Source of the DNA: Hyperoodon ampullatus
Lineage: Eukaryota > Chordata > Mammalia > Artiodactyla > Ziphiidae
DNA length: 64,000 nucleotides
Reading direction: 5' to 3'
Assembly: GCA_949752795.1 (NCBI GenBank)
Contig: OX457064.1
Coordinates: 39,056,368-39,120,367, forward strand
In this document: one piece after another, positions 35,060 to 47,189 of the stretch
Numbering within the stretch: position 1 is the first letter of the stretch
Layout: every line of letters starts with the position of its first letter
Position numbers and translations under genes: made by a program
Notes under the pieces: model-generated
Seen by the model: the letters and a program-made list of their open reading frames with translations, nothing else
Told to the model about the DNA's origin: nothing
The model's database searches: none

Positions 35060-35269
35060 TTTTTTTTTTTTTTTTTTGCGGTACGAGGGCCTCTCACTGC
35101 TGTGGCCTCTCCCAGTGCGGAGCACAGGCTCCGGATGTGCAGGCCCAGCGGCCACGGCTCACGGGCCCAGCCGCTCCACGGCATGTGGGATCTTCCCGGA
35201 CCGGGGCACGAACCCGTGTCCCCTGCATCGGCAGGTGGACTCTCAACCACTGCACCACCAGGGAAGCCC
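35060..35269 (-). mobile_element. CHR-type SINE, young
   Basis: Full-length minus-strand copy starting with a T tract on the plus strand and ending GGGAAGCCC. The 17 bp TSD AAAATGTCTACTATTTT is perfect (35043-35059 and 35270-35286), which indicates recent insertion. Confidence 0.96.
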
Positions 35270-35286
35270 AAAATGTCTACTATTTT

Positions 35287-37859
35287 GACAACGTTTTCTG
35301 ACTCAGATGAAAACCTGCAAAAGCCCTCACGTAGAAAACTGGAGGTGTTCTTTGTTGTTGCTGTTCTATTTTATTGTTGGCAGGATCAAAGTAAACATAG
35401 CTGAGGCTTTCTTTGCTCAGACAGTTGGGACACTTATTCTGATCTCATCACATTGGTCCCCAAAGTTGAGAATCGAGAAAAAGACAACACGAGGACAGAA
35501 ACAAGGATGTAAAAAGCTCCATAACTGCCAGTACTGAGGAGTCATTTCTCATCTGGTCTCGCCATTGACTTTATAATATTCTAATCCACTGAGGATTCTA
35601 CTTAAAATTGTTTTTTGTCATCTTTCTAAGGTAGAAGCCATTTAGTTTTCTTCTCACTTGTACTCAGAGAGAGGCCAACTCACTCAGTCCTTTTGAAGAA
35701 ATATGAGCCACATTCCTCCTGAGACAAGTAAAGGAGAAATGGATTCTTATTTCTTTTATTTTTAGCCCTCGTTTCCAAAATAAATCAGAGCATCAAAGGA
35801 CCGTTGGTAGAAAGAAAGAAAAAGTCACATCAAGCAAAAATTAACTCACAACAGATCCTGTGCTACCTTTTCCCATCCGGGTAGATCATTGTCCACCCTT
35901 GGACAGTCTTCACAAACTAACAGCAATACCAAAACTCAGGTTTACCCAGCTCTGCCCAGTAACAACCCAGGAAAATACCCTCCCATTAGTAAGAGTGAAG
36001 TAGTTGCAAAGAATACCAGGAGACATGCAAACCTCTCCCTAAAAGCAAGCATGCCTGAACTGTTTAAAGCACTCTGCACTGAGTGGTACTACGTAAATAT
36101 AAAAGAAATTATATTCTTCATTTAGTTTCAAGCATTTATAATCATAACCAACGTAAAAACTCAGAAAATGCCTATCGTCTCCAATGTTAAAAAAGTAAAC
36201 TCAACTAAAGCAGAAAACTAATGCATTTGCCATCTCAATCTATACCTTAAAAAATGTCAATACTATTATTTAAATTTTAAATATACATATTTATTATAGA
36301 ACATTTTAGAAAATATTTTAATTTTATGTAAAAATTTTTTGCTTCTGTCATATCACTGGATAGTTTTATTATTATTATTATTTTATTCTAAATCTTGTCC
36401 ATGGCAAATATAAAGCATTCTGAAAGTAATGTTAAAATCAGAAAACAATGATTATTTAATATTGAGATTGCTAAATGAATTGAAGGGTTTTCGGGGGAAA
36501 GAAAAATAAACTCCAAAAACCTTCCTCTCTCTCATGCAACCAGTTTAATAAGGGCATCAATATTATACTTCTTAGTAGTTACAGGGTTCAGTGGAGAATG
36601 GCTGAACTATTGTCTTATGATGTTTCACTCCAGTAACAGTAAAATAGGTTATGTCAGTCAGATCAAGGCCTTTACAGAAAAAAATAAGGATGGGATTTGG
36701 AATAAAACACTTCAAATAAGGAAGGTAGAAGTAAACTCATATCTAGGATGACAAGAGAGGGCTTGGAATAAAGGTGAGAGGGCGGTGGGTAATAAGAAAT
36801 TACTGGAAAGAAGTTTCTATAACACTGTCAGCTCTCTCTGACAGTGAGAATTAAAGAAGAAAACCATGTGCTGGGAAAGAATATCTGAAAGAGCAGATAG
36901 GGAATTCAGGAATAAGATTTCAAACTAGCCCGGACAGTCAAAATGCTATATGCAGCAAAGTTAGGAAAAGCATTAATCCTTCAAGGAATTTAAAGAGCAG
37001 ATTAGGAAAGTAATACCATCTCATTTATAAAAAGAAGTTCTGGAATTTTGGAATCAGATAGCAAAACACAAACATCAAACGCTGGCAAACTCTGTTTGTA
37101 GTTGGCATCCCTTGGCCCAGGGAATTGGTGGACTTCTTCCTCTTCTGAATGTACAGCAACCACTTTCTCTGCCCACTCTTAACCTCTTATGTGTTCTTCT
37201 TTACATATTTAACTCTCTTTGGACAGATTTCTAAAATCTCACCAATAGACTTGTAGATTGTAGATTCTAGGGGCAAAGGATGTGTCTTCTATTTCTGGAC
37301 CATCAGCCTTTTATGACGTAGAGGGAAATGGTGGTTGTTTGGTGTTATTGGTACCCCTTACAATGGATGACGGAGAACATTATATCTTACTTGTAAAGGT
37401 ATCTTTACAATTAAATGCTTAATGTTCAATAGATGTCCACTGACTGAACTTATTACTTAGATTGAATCTAGTTGAGAGATTAAAAAAAACTAAGGGGGAG
37501 AGAAAAAAAGGATGTAGGCATGCGAATTGCACCAAATTCTTGGTAAAACTAATGTGATTAGATCATGATATGGTAAGTACTATATACATAGTGTCATCTT
37601 CTCATCCAAGTGAGTGAAAAAAAGAGAGTGGGACTGCCTCTGGGTGTATACAAATTGGACTGAAAGGCAATGTAAGAAAATAAAATTTAGGTGATAGGAT
37701 TTTAAGATTAATATAGTTCTTTAAAAAACTGATTTGACAGAACATCTCAATGACCACCAAGAGATGAAAGGGTAATAATTACTAATGTATTTATTGCTAA
37801 GATTTCCTATGTCTATGATTTTGGCAAAGCCTCAAAATATTGTTTTCACATTTTTTAAT
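35287..37859. other. Intergenic, no recognised gene
   Basis: AT-rich unique DNA with a short TTA repeat near 36369-36384. No long frame or CpG-rich part. Confidence 0.5.
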
Positions 37860-38180
37860 CCATTCCTTTAACAAACATTTGCAGATCACTTTTTGCTGGG
37901 TACTGGGATTCATGCCAGGTACTTACATGTAAGCAAAGCAGACACAATCCCTACTTACTTGTTAAAGAGGGAGACAGATGAGGATAGTAATAAATTCTCA
38001 ATTATTCACTCATGCAACAGCTATTCACTGAGAGCCTAATAATTGCCTCTATGGACCCCCTGAAACACAGCCGTGAACAGCACAAATTCCTTGCTTTCGT
38101 GGAACTTAAATTATAGTAAGAAAGGGATATCATCAATAAAAAGGTAAATATATGAAATGTTTTTAAATGCTATGAAGATA

Positions 38181-38388
38181 GGGTTTCCCTGATGGCGCAG
38201 TGGTTGAGAGTCCGCCTGCCGATGAAGGGGACAGGGGTTCGTGCTCCGGTCTGGGAAGATCCCACATGCCGCGGAGCAACTGGGCCCGTGAGCCATGGAC
38301 GCTGAGCCTGCACGTCCGGGGCCTGTGCTCCGCACTGGGAGAGGCCACAACAGTGAGAGGCCCGCGTACCGCAAAAAAAAAAAAAAAA
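38181..38388 (+). mobile_element. CHR-type SINE, young
   Basis: Full-length plus-strand copy (GGGTTTCCCTGATGGCGCAG to a 19 bp A run). The 16 bp TSD AAATGCTATGAAGATA is perfect (38165-38180 and 38389-38404). It lies inside an L2 remnant. Confidence 0.96.
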
Positions 38389-38589
38389 AAATGCTATGAA
38401 GATAAATAAACAGGGCAGTGGGACAGGAAAGAGAATCCTGAGTGGTCTGGCATGAATTTATATAGGATGGTCTGGGAACCCCTCCCTGAAGGAAGGGAAA
38501 GAGAAAAGAGCACAGTTAGCAGGGGAAGAATGTTCCACCAGCCAGAGATGGTGATTATGATAGCACTAACAATCATTGACCAATACTGA

Positions 38590-38965
38590 GGCCTTGTTAT
38601 ATGCCAGGTACTGTTCTACACACTTCACATGTATTAACATGTTTATTCTTCATGACAGCCCTAAGAGGTAAATATCATGCCCAGGGACTTCCCTGGCAGT
38701 CCAGTGGTTAACACTTCACCTTCCAATGCAAGGGGTGCGGGTTTGATTCCTGGCTGGGGAGCTAAGATCCCACAGGTCTTGCAGCCAAAAAACCAAAACA
38801 TTAAAACAGAAGCAGTATTGTAACAAATTCAATAAAGACTTCAAAAATATATATATATCATGCCCACTTTACAGGTGAAGAAGTGGAGGTGTACAGAAGT
38901 CACAGGATTAGTCAAGGTCCACAATTCACAATATGTAGAGCCACAACTGAACCCAGATAGACTGA
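38590..38965 (-). mobile_element. MIR SINE split by another SINE
   Basis: ATATGCCAGGTACTGTTCTA, CACATGTATTAACATG, then after the insertion CACTTTACAGGTGAAGAAG and GTAGAGCCACAACTGAACCC reproduce the antisense MIR order. The SINE at 38684-38854 splits it and duplicates ATATCATGCCCA (38672-38683 and 38855-38866). Confidence 0.8.
38684..38854 (+). mobile_element. Diverged CHR-related tRNA SINE
   Basis: GGGACTTCCCTGGCAGTCCA gives a tRNA-like head, and GGGTTTGATTCCTGG is a good B box. The 3' end is AATAAAGACTTCAAAAATAT. It lacks the GC-rich middle of the young copies, so it is a different subfamily. A 12 bp TSD, ATATCATGCCCA, flanks it. Confidence 0.85.
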
Positions 38966-39445
38966 GACGAAATTTCCTTTAAAAATAAGTAAACACAACA
39001 ACAGAAATAATTACAAGCTTTGTTAAGTGGATAAATGTTCTGGGGAAAAAAAAAACCAAAAACAAACATCTGAAAATAACAGGGAAACCACTTAAGATAA
39101 GGTCAAAGGGGAAGACCTCTCTGAGGACACTACATTTTACCTGAGAACAGAAGGATGAAGAGGAAGTCCCGGGGCAGGGTTTTCCAGGAAGGGAGAAGGG
39201 CATGTGCTTATGTCCTGCGGCCAGAAGGATCTGGGAAAACCAGGGAATCTGGAGCCCAAAGGCTAAAGAGAAGCGTCCTGAGAGAGGAGGGAGAAGAAAT
39301 AGGCAGAAGCCATGCTACGTTGGCCTGATAGGGAGTGTGGACTTTATTATGTCATTAAGAAGCCATTTATTGGGGGTTTTATCTGGCTTTGTAAAAATAT
39401 CACTTTGCTTCTTTGTGAGGAAGGAATTCGCTTTTCATGGAGAGT

Positions 39446-40950
39446 TGATAGAAATTGTGCTGCCTGAGGTGGTGGTGAAGTCTCCCATTTTCTTCAACTG
39501 TACAATACAAAGACAGATACGCAATCGGCAAATAGCTTCTATGGGTGTGTACAGATGCACACATAATATCTGAATCCTGGTGTCCAATATTTACTTATAA
39601 ATAAATCAAAACTCTTTTTAGAAAAACTGCCTGGTTGTACTCATTTTGTGCATGAGGTTGACCTCACGCAAGAGAGAGAGTCTGCTTGTGGATTTCTGAA
39701 TCCTTGCCATGGTCAGATTTACTGAGTGAGGAAGGGAATGCTCTTTGTTCCTCATGAACTTTATCCTTTAATATTTTGACCATTTTTCTAACTAGACAAG
39801 GTCCTTAGGATTCTAGTTATGGTTTGCTTGAGCTTCACATGTTAAAATACCTTTTAGTCACAGGTTGTATTTCTAATTCTCTGTGAGAATAGGGTGTTGA
39901 CAGAAGATTGCTCTGTAACAGTACAAACGAACTCCACCTCAAACTGTTTTCTCAGGAATGCTCAATGTTTTAGAGTACACTGTGGTTTTGAATTTAGGAT
40001 CAAATTTGTAACTGAACCGCTTTCTGTTCGGTAAAGCAGAACTAAAATGTCACAGCTGTGAAGATGTGTCTTTTTTTTTTTTTTTTTAATTAAACAAGAG
40101 AGAGTTGCCCTGTCATGAGCACCACCAAGTGGCCTGTGCAGATCTTACAAGCCTCCCAAGATGTCACTTGATTACGAGGTTCCAACAAAAGACCTGACCA
40201 GTTGACATGGAGAATATCTATATTTCTTTAAATTTTTAAATTTTTTATACAATTTTAAAGGTTACACACTCTGTTTACAGCTATCACAAAATACTGGCTC
40301 TATTACCCATGTTGTACAATGCAAGCATACATTTTGAGAGTCAATGACTCAGAATCCATTTGTTAGACTTCCTCAAAATGAAACCAATGAGTAGAAATCA
40401 TTGCTGGGGGTTGAAGTCCCAAGTGTGGCGCTAAGGAGTGCTGTTTGGTCACTCACTGTACTATCAGAAGTAGGTACAATGATGGAAGGGGACTGAAAAT
40501 GAGCCCGACACTTTGGAAGGGCTCTCACCCCCCTACTGATGCAGGCTGGCCCCCTTCACACAGATGTAGAAACACATCCATGTCGGTTCCTGGGTCATAA
40601 CCCACCTGCGCTGAACAACTTTAACCTATCAACAGGAGGGAGATAAATTGCGTGTTCTCGGTTTCACATTATAATGTTTCTCATCCCAAATGTGGATGCA
40701 CATAAGGTTTAAACATTTTTCACCTGACAACTTGTCTGATGTTTTTTTCTTTTTAACTATCCAAAATCCAGGTTTGGACGCACTAGAAAATGTAGCCTCT
40801 GCCCTGGAGAAGACGATACTCAAGGAACAATACAATACTGTCATCCCCTTCTCTGGTTACAGATATAAACTGTGTCTGTCCTGTGGGGAGGAGGGGTGGG
40901 GCACTCTGGGTGGCTTTACGTGAAGAGTGTTGACTAGAAAGCAACACCTC
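39446..40950. other. Intergenic, no recognised gene
   Basis: Unique sequence with a T tract at about 40071-40087. Around 40215-40340 there is an artiodactyl-repeat-like phrase (TTTACAGCTATCACAAAATACTGG), which I cannot place firmly. Confidence 0.45.
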
Positions 40951-40966
40951 AAAGACTGTCTCCTAG

Positions 40967-41756
40967 AAAAGGGAACCCTCTTGCACTGTTGGTGAGAATG
41001 TAAAATTGATACAGCCACTATGGAGAACAGGATGGAGGTTCCTTAAAAAACTAAAAATAGAATTACCATACAACCCAGCAATCCCACTGCTGGGCACATA
41101 CCCTGAGAAAACCATAATTCAAAAAGAGTCATGTACCACAATGTTCACTGCAGCTCTATTTACAATAGACAGGACATGGAAGCAACCTAAGTGTCCATCA
41201 ACAGATGAATGGATAAATAAGATGTGGCACATATATACAATGGAATATTACTCAGCCATAAAAAGAAACGAAATTGAGTTACTTGTAGTGAGGTGGATGG
41301 ACCTAGAGACTGTCATACAGAGTGAAGTAAGTCAGAAAGAGAAAAACAAATACCGTATGCTAACACATATATATGGAATCTAAAAAAAAAGAAAAAATCG
41401 TTCTGACGAACCTAGGGGCAGGACAGGAATAAAGACGCAGACATAGAAAATGGACTTGAGGACACGGGGAGGGAGAAGGGGAAGCTGGGATGAAGTGAGA
41501 AAGTGGCATGGACATATATATGCACTACCAAATGTAAAACTGATAGCTAGTGGGAAGCAGCCGCATAGCACAGGGAGATCAGCTTGGTGCTTTGTGACCA
41601 CCTAGAGGGGTGGGATAGGGAGGGTGGGAGGGAGACGCAAGAGGGAGGGGATATGGGGATATATGTATATGTATAGCTGATTCACTTTGTTATACAGCAG
41701 CTACTAATACAAGGTTGTAAAGTAATTATACTCCAATAAAGATGTAAATTTAAAAA
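40967..41756 (+). mobile_element. 5'-truncated L1, 3' end only
   Basis: It holds the ORF2 C-terminus (a frame at 41006-41383 ending in the usual LTHIYGI) plus the 3'UTR to CCAATAAAGATGTAAATTTAAAA. The TSD AAAGACTGTCTCCTAG (40951-40966) recurs as AAAGACTGTCTCTTAG (41757-41772), one mismatch in 16. It has the long older-type 3' ending. Confidence 0.93.
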
Positions 41757-41772
41757 AAAGACTGTCTCTTAG

Positions 41773-44700
41773 GGCCTCAAATCCTCAGCCCGTTCCATTC
41801 ACACCTCATTTCCATTTTGACAGACAAAATTAAAACAAATTTGAATGGGTCGGGGTTTATTCAATATTTAGGAATTTTAATTTAGGGTCAAAGAATGTGG
41901 TCTGGAAATCTGTAAGTCATCAACAAAAGATTAAGATTTCATGAACCAATTAAAAACAAATGTCATTATAGTCGAAGAAAGCATGTCACAACACACCTGC
42001 ACCATATTTAAGGGTCTGAAGTATTGCTGTTATTAAGAAAAATACATATATATACATATATATGTATAGGTCCATATAAACAGGTTTCTAAATAGACAGT
42101 GATTAAAAGTTCCCTAAGGCTGCTATAAGGAGTTAGAGGCCTAACAAGTGCCTGGTTTGCCTGAGGACACAGAGGAAGGAAGAAGCAGACTCCTGACACC
42201 ACCTTTACATTCGTGTGGTATTCTGCAGTTTACAGAATGCTTTCAGCTCCTCTGTCCCTTTCATTTGAGCCTTACAAAAAAGAGTGATGTATCACCCCAC
42301 TCAGAGTTAAAGAGACTGTGATTCAGAGAAGGTAAATGTTTTGTTAGTGGCTGAAAGCTGTTGGACTAGAAACAGGCTGGGCTTGTTTCACTCTGCCACA
42401 ATCTGCATTGACTTATCATTTTCAAAACACTATAGTGTTTTATTTATTTCTCCCAGGACTGTGGCAAGATGGGTAAAGTGGACATCATTCCTAAATAATA
42501 AGTAAAATAACTGGCATTAAAGGGGGAAGTGGTTTGCCCAAGGTCAGGCAAAGCTAGAGCTGGGAGGAGAACCAAATCTCCTGGATTCTAACCCAGTTTC
42601 CTTCCTATGGTCCTCCGCTGCCACCTTCTACATTCAAATAATCATCTACTAGAAGAATCCAAACTGAAGAGGCTAAGAGCCCCAAATAAACAGGAAAAGA
42701 TGTTTGGATGAAATTTTTCCAAAGAAAAAGTGGGCCCAGAAAAGGAGATTATTTACGTCAGGAGTTGTTATTTATATACCATCACCAAAAGGAACAAAAG
42801 AGGCATAAAATACACGAAAGTCATACTTTAAAAAAACATTTCTGGGATGTGTTTTGAGTTAGAAGGCGGGAAATAAGAGAGAAGCAGGGAGGTCTGAAAT
42901 TCTATCAGTGAATTTAGACCTCAATTGCTACTTGTCATTTTAATCACAAATACTGACCTGAGACAAATACCCTGGTCTATAAAAAAGGCAACTTTCCCAG
43001 AGAATTTAAATTTAGTAGCAAAAGGATTCAAAAGAGTTGGGAATTTCAGAACTCCATCTTCCAGTCTGATGGATAATTAGGTTTGAAAGTTAACATTTGT
43101 ACTTTCATGTAAGGCAACGTAGGCTGATGACAGGCAGCCCTGGACAGTGGAAAGATCCTCTTAGGAAACTCACCATGAGACCCCGGGCTACATAGCCCTT
43201 TCAGAAACAGGATCAGACATCCTGGGTCCAGCTCTGCTCTGCCACTCCATAGTTAGTCAAGTACGCTCCACCTCAGTTTCCTCAGGTGTAAAATGGTGTG
43301 ACTAATGAGCATAGTAATGGTGACCCCACCTAAACCACCCGAACACTTCCCCTGAATTCTCTCCATCACTCTGCACACAACCCCATTATGTAGGTGCCAT
43401 GCTTATTCCCATCTGACTAAATCAAGGCCTAGAGGCCAGAGGCACCACTGGCCTGATTCCAAAGAGCACACTCTTCACCTGCCTTATTCGAAATGAAATG
43501 TTTTTTCAAGGTAAAACAATAAACTGGCATTCTAGGTTTACATATGAGTCTTTCACAAGCCTTGCTTATGAATCAGTCCCTTCAGATCCAGCTCTGAGGA
43601 TATCAAATTTCTAATGCTTCAAAGCTCCACATGGGATCCCAAACTATGGTATCAGTGAAGCTATTGTGTAATTGGCAGGGAAGCCAGTCATTGGAGGCCA
43701 CCCTCTAGGCCTATTTCCAGGAGAAATTTTGGCATCCTCCATCATACTGCCATTGCCTTTTATAAACTGTCATGGGATGAGGAAAAGTGATGGGATTCAA
43801 GTTGAATTCCCATTCCCAGGCTGGGTGGGTTAGAAGCCACATTTATCCTACAGAAACTGATAGGGTGAAGAAAGTCAGCACCTTGAACTTACACTCTGAT
43901 TAAATATTCTTGAGACCTCAGATGAGATAGTAGGAAGGATAGAAACTGAAAGATTCATTTACCAGAAATGGAAATTTGAAGTCAGCTTTGCGACAGACCC
44001 ATACTACCATACTGTATTCTGTGTTGCTCGGAGAAGTGGATCTTAGCTGAAGAAAGCAGGACAAAGGCTGGTTTTTACCACAAGGCATACTCAGACCACC
44101 AGCTCCCATTTGCTTGCAGTGGACAGGGATTTAGAGACCAAACAAGTCCCCTCCCATTTTTCCTATTAGAGCAGAGATAAAGGAAAGTTTTGCATGTCCA
44201 GGCTGGGAAGTAGATGGAGGTGTGGGGAGGACAAATGTGACCAAGTGAAATGAAAGGTGGTGTGTGTGTGTGTGTGTGTATGTGTGTGTATTAAAAAAGC
44301 AGTTATAGGGCTAGAAGTCCTGTAGCTCTGGGGAGTCAAGGTGGGGTCATATATAAGCAGAAACAAAAATTAGTCCTTCACGAGAGAAACACTTTGAACC
44401 TGTAAGATATTTCAGGTAAAGCACATTTCCTAATACTCCCTAGGCAAATATTTAAAACAAACAGGGGGAAAAAAGACGTGTTTTAATTTCCCTTGTGTAG
44501 ATAACACTCCACCCCACTTCTCCAAGGCAGTGGCTGTAGAAAGGTCTAACTAGTTGAACGCCTATGGAATGCCATACGATTTGTATAATTTGACTCCTCT
44601 CTTCAGTGCTTGAGGGCTTGGGCTATCTAGTTTAAAAAAAAAAAACGGGAAATGATTTGCTTCCAAAACCAACCCTCTTTCCAAAGGTAACTTCTGAGAC

Positions 44701-45074
44701 CCATGAGGAAGCTGAAGTAGAGCAAAGCACTTTGCCTCCTGCAGGATGACTTGTTAAATATTAATGAATCCACAAGGTATAAAGAACTCCTGGGGTGGCC
44801 TAATTGCTTTCAGAAGTGCTTAATTCCTGTGAGTAAGCCACTTCTTTGATTTTGCCAAACAGTACTTACACTTTGGGTTCAACCCTTCATGGCTCACTTC
44901 CAAAATGTGAACATTAAAAGGCAAAAATTTTGTTTGCAAACCACAGTCTGGCAAATAAGGCACTAAAAGAAACCTCAGAAATGGAATTACATTCACTTGT
45001 CTAAATTCTTCCACTTAATGCTTTAAAGACTAAAACCCCTTGGTCTAAGTGATCTAGTTTTGCCTTACTATGAC
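41773..45074. other. Intergenic with MIR fragments
   Basis: Mostly unique. MIR-like pieces are visible: minus strand at about 42210-42345 and 42460-42600 (GTTTGCCCAAGGTCAGGCAAAG, ACCAAATCTCCTGGATTCTA), and plus strand at about 43205-43330 (GCTCTGCTCTGCCACTCCAT, CCTCAGTTTCCTCAGGTGTA). A TG microsatellite lies at about 44260-44291. No gene recognised. Confidence 0.5.
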
Positions 45075-45547
45075 TCTGTGGTAGCCCAAATAACAACTCC
45101 CCCAAAGATGGCCACCACCTAATCCCCAGAACCCATGGGTGTCATCTTATGTGGCAATAGGGACTTTGCATATATGATTAAGTCAAGGATCTTGAGACAG
45201 GGATAGTGTCCTGGATGATCCAGCTAGGGCTAATGTAAAGACCAGGGTCCTTACAAGAGGAACCCAGGCAGATCAGGTACAGAAGAAGGCACGTTGATGA
45301 TGAAAGCAGAGATCAGAGTGATGTGGCCTCGAGCCAGTGAATCCGGCAGTCCCTAGAAGCTGGAAAAGCCAAAGGACAGATTCTCCCTGGAGCCTCCCAA
45401 AGGAACCAGGCCTTCCAACATCTTGCTTTTGACTCTCGAAAACGCATCTCAGACTTCTGACCTCCAGGACTGTAAGATAAGAAATCTGTGTGGTTTAAAA
45501 CCACTAAGAGTATGGTAACTGGTTACACAACAACAAGGAAACTAAAC
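45075..45547 (+). mobile_element. MLT1-type solo LTR (ERVL-MaLR)
   Basis: Diagnostic blocks occur in the right order: CACCTAATCCCCAGAACC, GGGACTTTGCATATATGATT, CAAGGATCTTGAGACAGGG, GGGTCCTTACAAGAGG, CTAGAAGCTGGAAAAGCCAA, GACTTCTGACCTCCAGGAC and TGTAAGATAAGAAATCTGTG. This is an ancient non-coding LTR of the mammalian-apparent LTR retrotransposon group, with no internal sequence beside it. Confidence 0.82.
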
Positions 45548-46369
45548 CAGACCCACTTGTAAAAGTCTGAAAAGTTTGAAACATTATAGTAAACAGCCCA
45601 TGAAATACCCTCAGTCTCTTTTTGAGCGGAATGCCCAGTCAGTTCCTCAGGTAAAGTGATTTTCATCTTGGGGATTGGTGAACAAGTGAGGATTGGAGAA
45701 GCTCATGGTGTAAAAATTTGCCTATATATTTTGGAGAAGTGTGACAACCTGGTCCCTAGAATTTGGTGTCCACTGGCCTAGCCACAACTGATGGGACCAC
45801 CTGTAATTACGCTAAAGGAGGCCCAAGGCTACGAGGAAGCCTGGGATGAGGAGTCTGCCCAGTGAGAAGCTCCAGTATGGATGGTGACCAAGCAAAGGAA
45901 TCAGATTCTCTCCCTGGGAGTTTTGAGTGCAAGACTCCATGAAAGCAGGAAAAGGAAAAGGAAAAGAACAGGAGTGGGAAAACAGAGAGAAAGGGAACAA
46001 GGAGAGAAAAGCTGAGGGACAAAAAGGACAGAGTGAGTAGAATAGGGAGCAGTGGACACCAAACTCCAGGGACCAGATTGTCACACTTCACCATGGTTCC
46101 CAGTGCCTGCAGTGGCCCTCTGTGGGGAAGCCCTGGGGCCCTCAAATAATGGCTGAATGGATGAACAGTAGTAAACTGCATCCCAGTTCTTCAGGAGACC
46201 TGGAGGACTGCTGCTGAGCTTGGTTCTTGGGCTTCCTTCTTTCCCCATGTAGCCTTGCAACTGCCACACCCTACCTGAGATGACCTGAGTAGGTTCTGTC
46301 CTTTATAACCTTAAAGAGCCTAATCACAATTCTCTCTGCCCTAGTCTCATCCTTTGAAAAGATCACTGA
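45548..46369. other. Intergenic, no recognised gene
   Basis: Unique sequence. Open frames on the minus strand around 45807-46181 are accidental, Phe/Leu/Ser-rich readings of a purine-rich stretch at about 45945-46030. Confidence 0.5.
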
Positions 46370-47177
46370 GGGCAAAGGACTTGACATTTCTTCACAGAAA
46401 ATATACAAATGGCCAAAAAGCACTTGAAAAGTTGCTCAATGTCATTAGAAAAATGCAAAATCAAAACTAGAATGAGATACTACTTCACACCCATTAGGAC
46501 AGCTATACTCAAAAAAGTGTTGGTGAAGATGTAGTGAAATTGGAACCCTCCTACACTGCTGGTGGAATGTAAAATGGCACAACCATCACAGAAAACAGTT
46601 TGGTGGTTCTTCAGTACGTTAAAGAGAATTACAATATGACCCAGCAATTCCACTTCTAGGTATGTAAACAAAACAACCTAAAAAACAGGTTTTCAAACAA
46701 TAACTTATACATGGACATTTACAGTGGCACTATTCACAATAACGAAAAGGTAGAAACAACACGAATGTCCATCAGTGGATGAATATGAAAACAAATTTGG
46801 GTCTATATGTACAATGGAACATTAGTAATTGATAAAAATGATGAACTGATACATGACACAACATGGATGAACCTAGCATACATTATGATAACTGAAAGGA
46901 GCCAGACACAAAAGGCTACATGTTGTATGATTCCGTTTGTACGAAATTCCCATAGTAGGCAAATCCACAGAGACAGAAAGCAGATTAGTGGCTGTTAGGG
47001 GTTGTGGAGAAATGGGAGTAACTGCTCAGTGGGTACCGAGTTTCCTCTGGGGGTGATGAAACTATTCTGGAACTCAATAGTGGGGATGGTTACATGACAT
47101 TGTGAATGTACTAAATGCTGTGGAAGTGTACATTTTAAAATGGTAACAATGATGAATGTCATGTGAATTTTACAATT
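46370..47177 (+). mobile_element. Old L1M-like 3' end
   Basis: The ORF2 C-terminus is readable but broken (for example AAATGCAAAATCAAAACTAG, ACCCAGCAATTCCACTTC, ACGAATGTCCATCAGTGG). An old-style 3'UTR follows, ending GTGTACATTTTAAAATGG...GTGAATTTTACAATTAA. Y2 is inserted directly into its last bases. Confidence 0.85.
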
Positions 47178-47189
47178 AAGATTATTGGA

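Larger units (their letters stand above)
37860..39445 (+). mobile_element. L2 remnants interrupted by SINEs
   Basis: Several blocks match the 3' part of LINE2: GGTACTGGGATTCATGCCAGG..., GTGAACAGCACAAATTCCTTGC with GTGGAACTTAAATTATAG, the AGGGCAGTGGGACAGGAAAGAG stretch near 38410, then GACCTCTCTGAGGAC, GGGCATGTGC and GGACTTTATTATG near 39110-39350. The blocks are broken by a CHR SINE and by a MIR that itself carries a SINE. No coding capacity remains. Whether one or two L2 copies are present is unclear. Confidence 0.6.
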
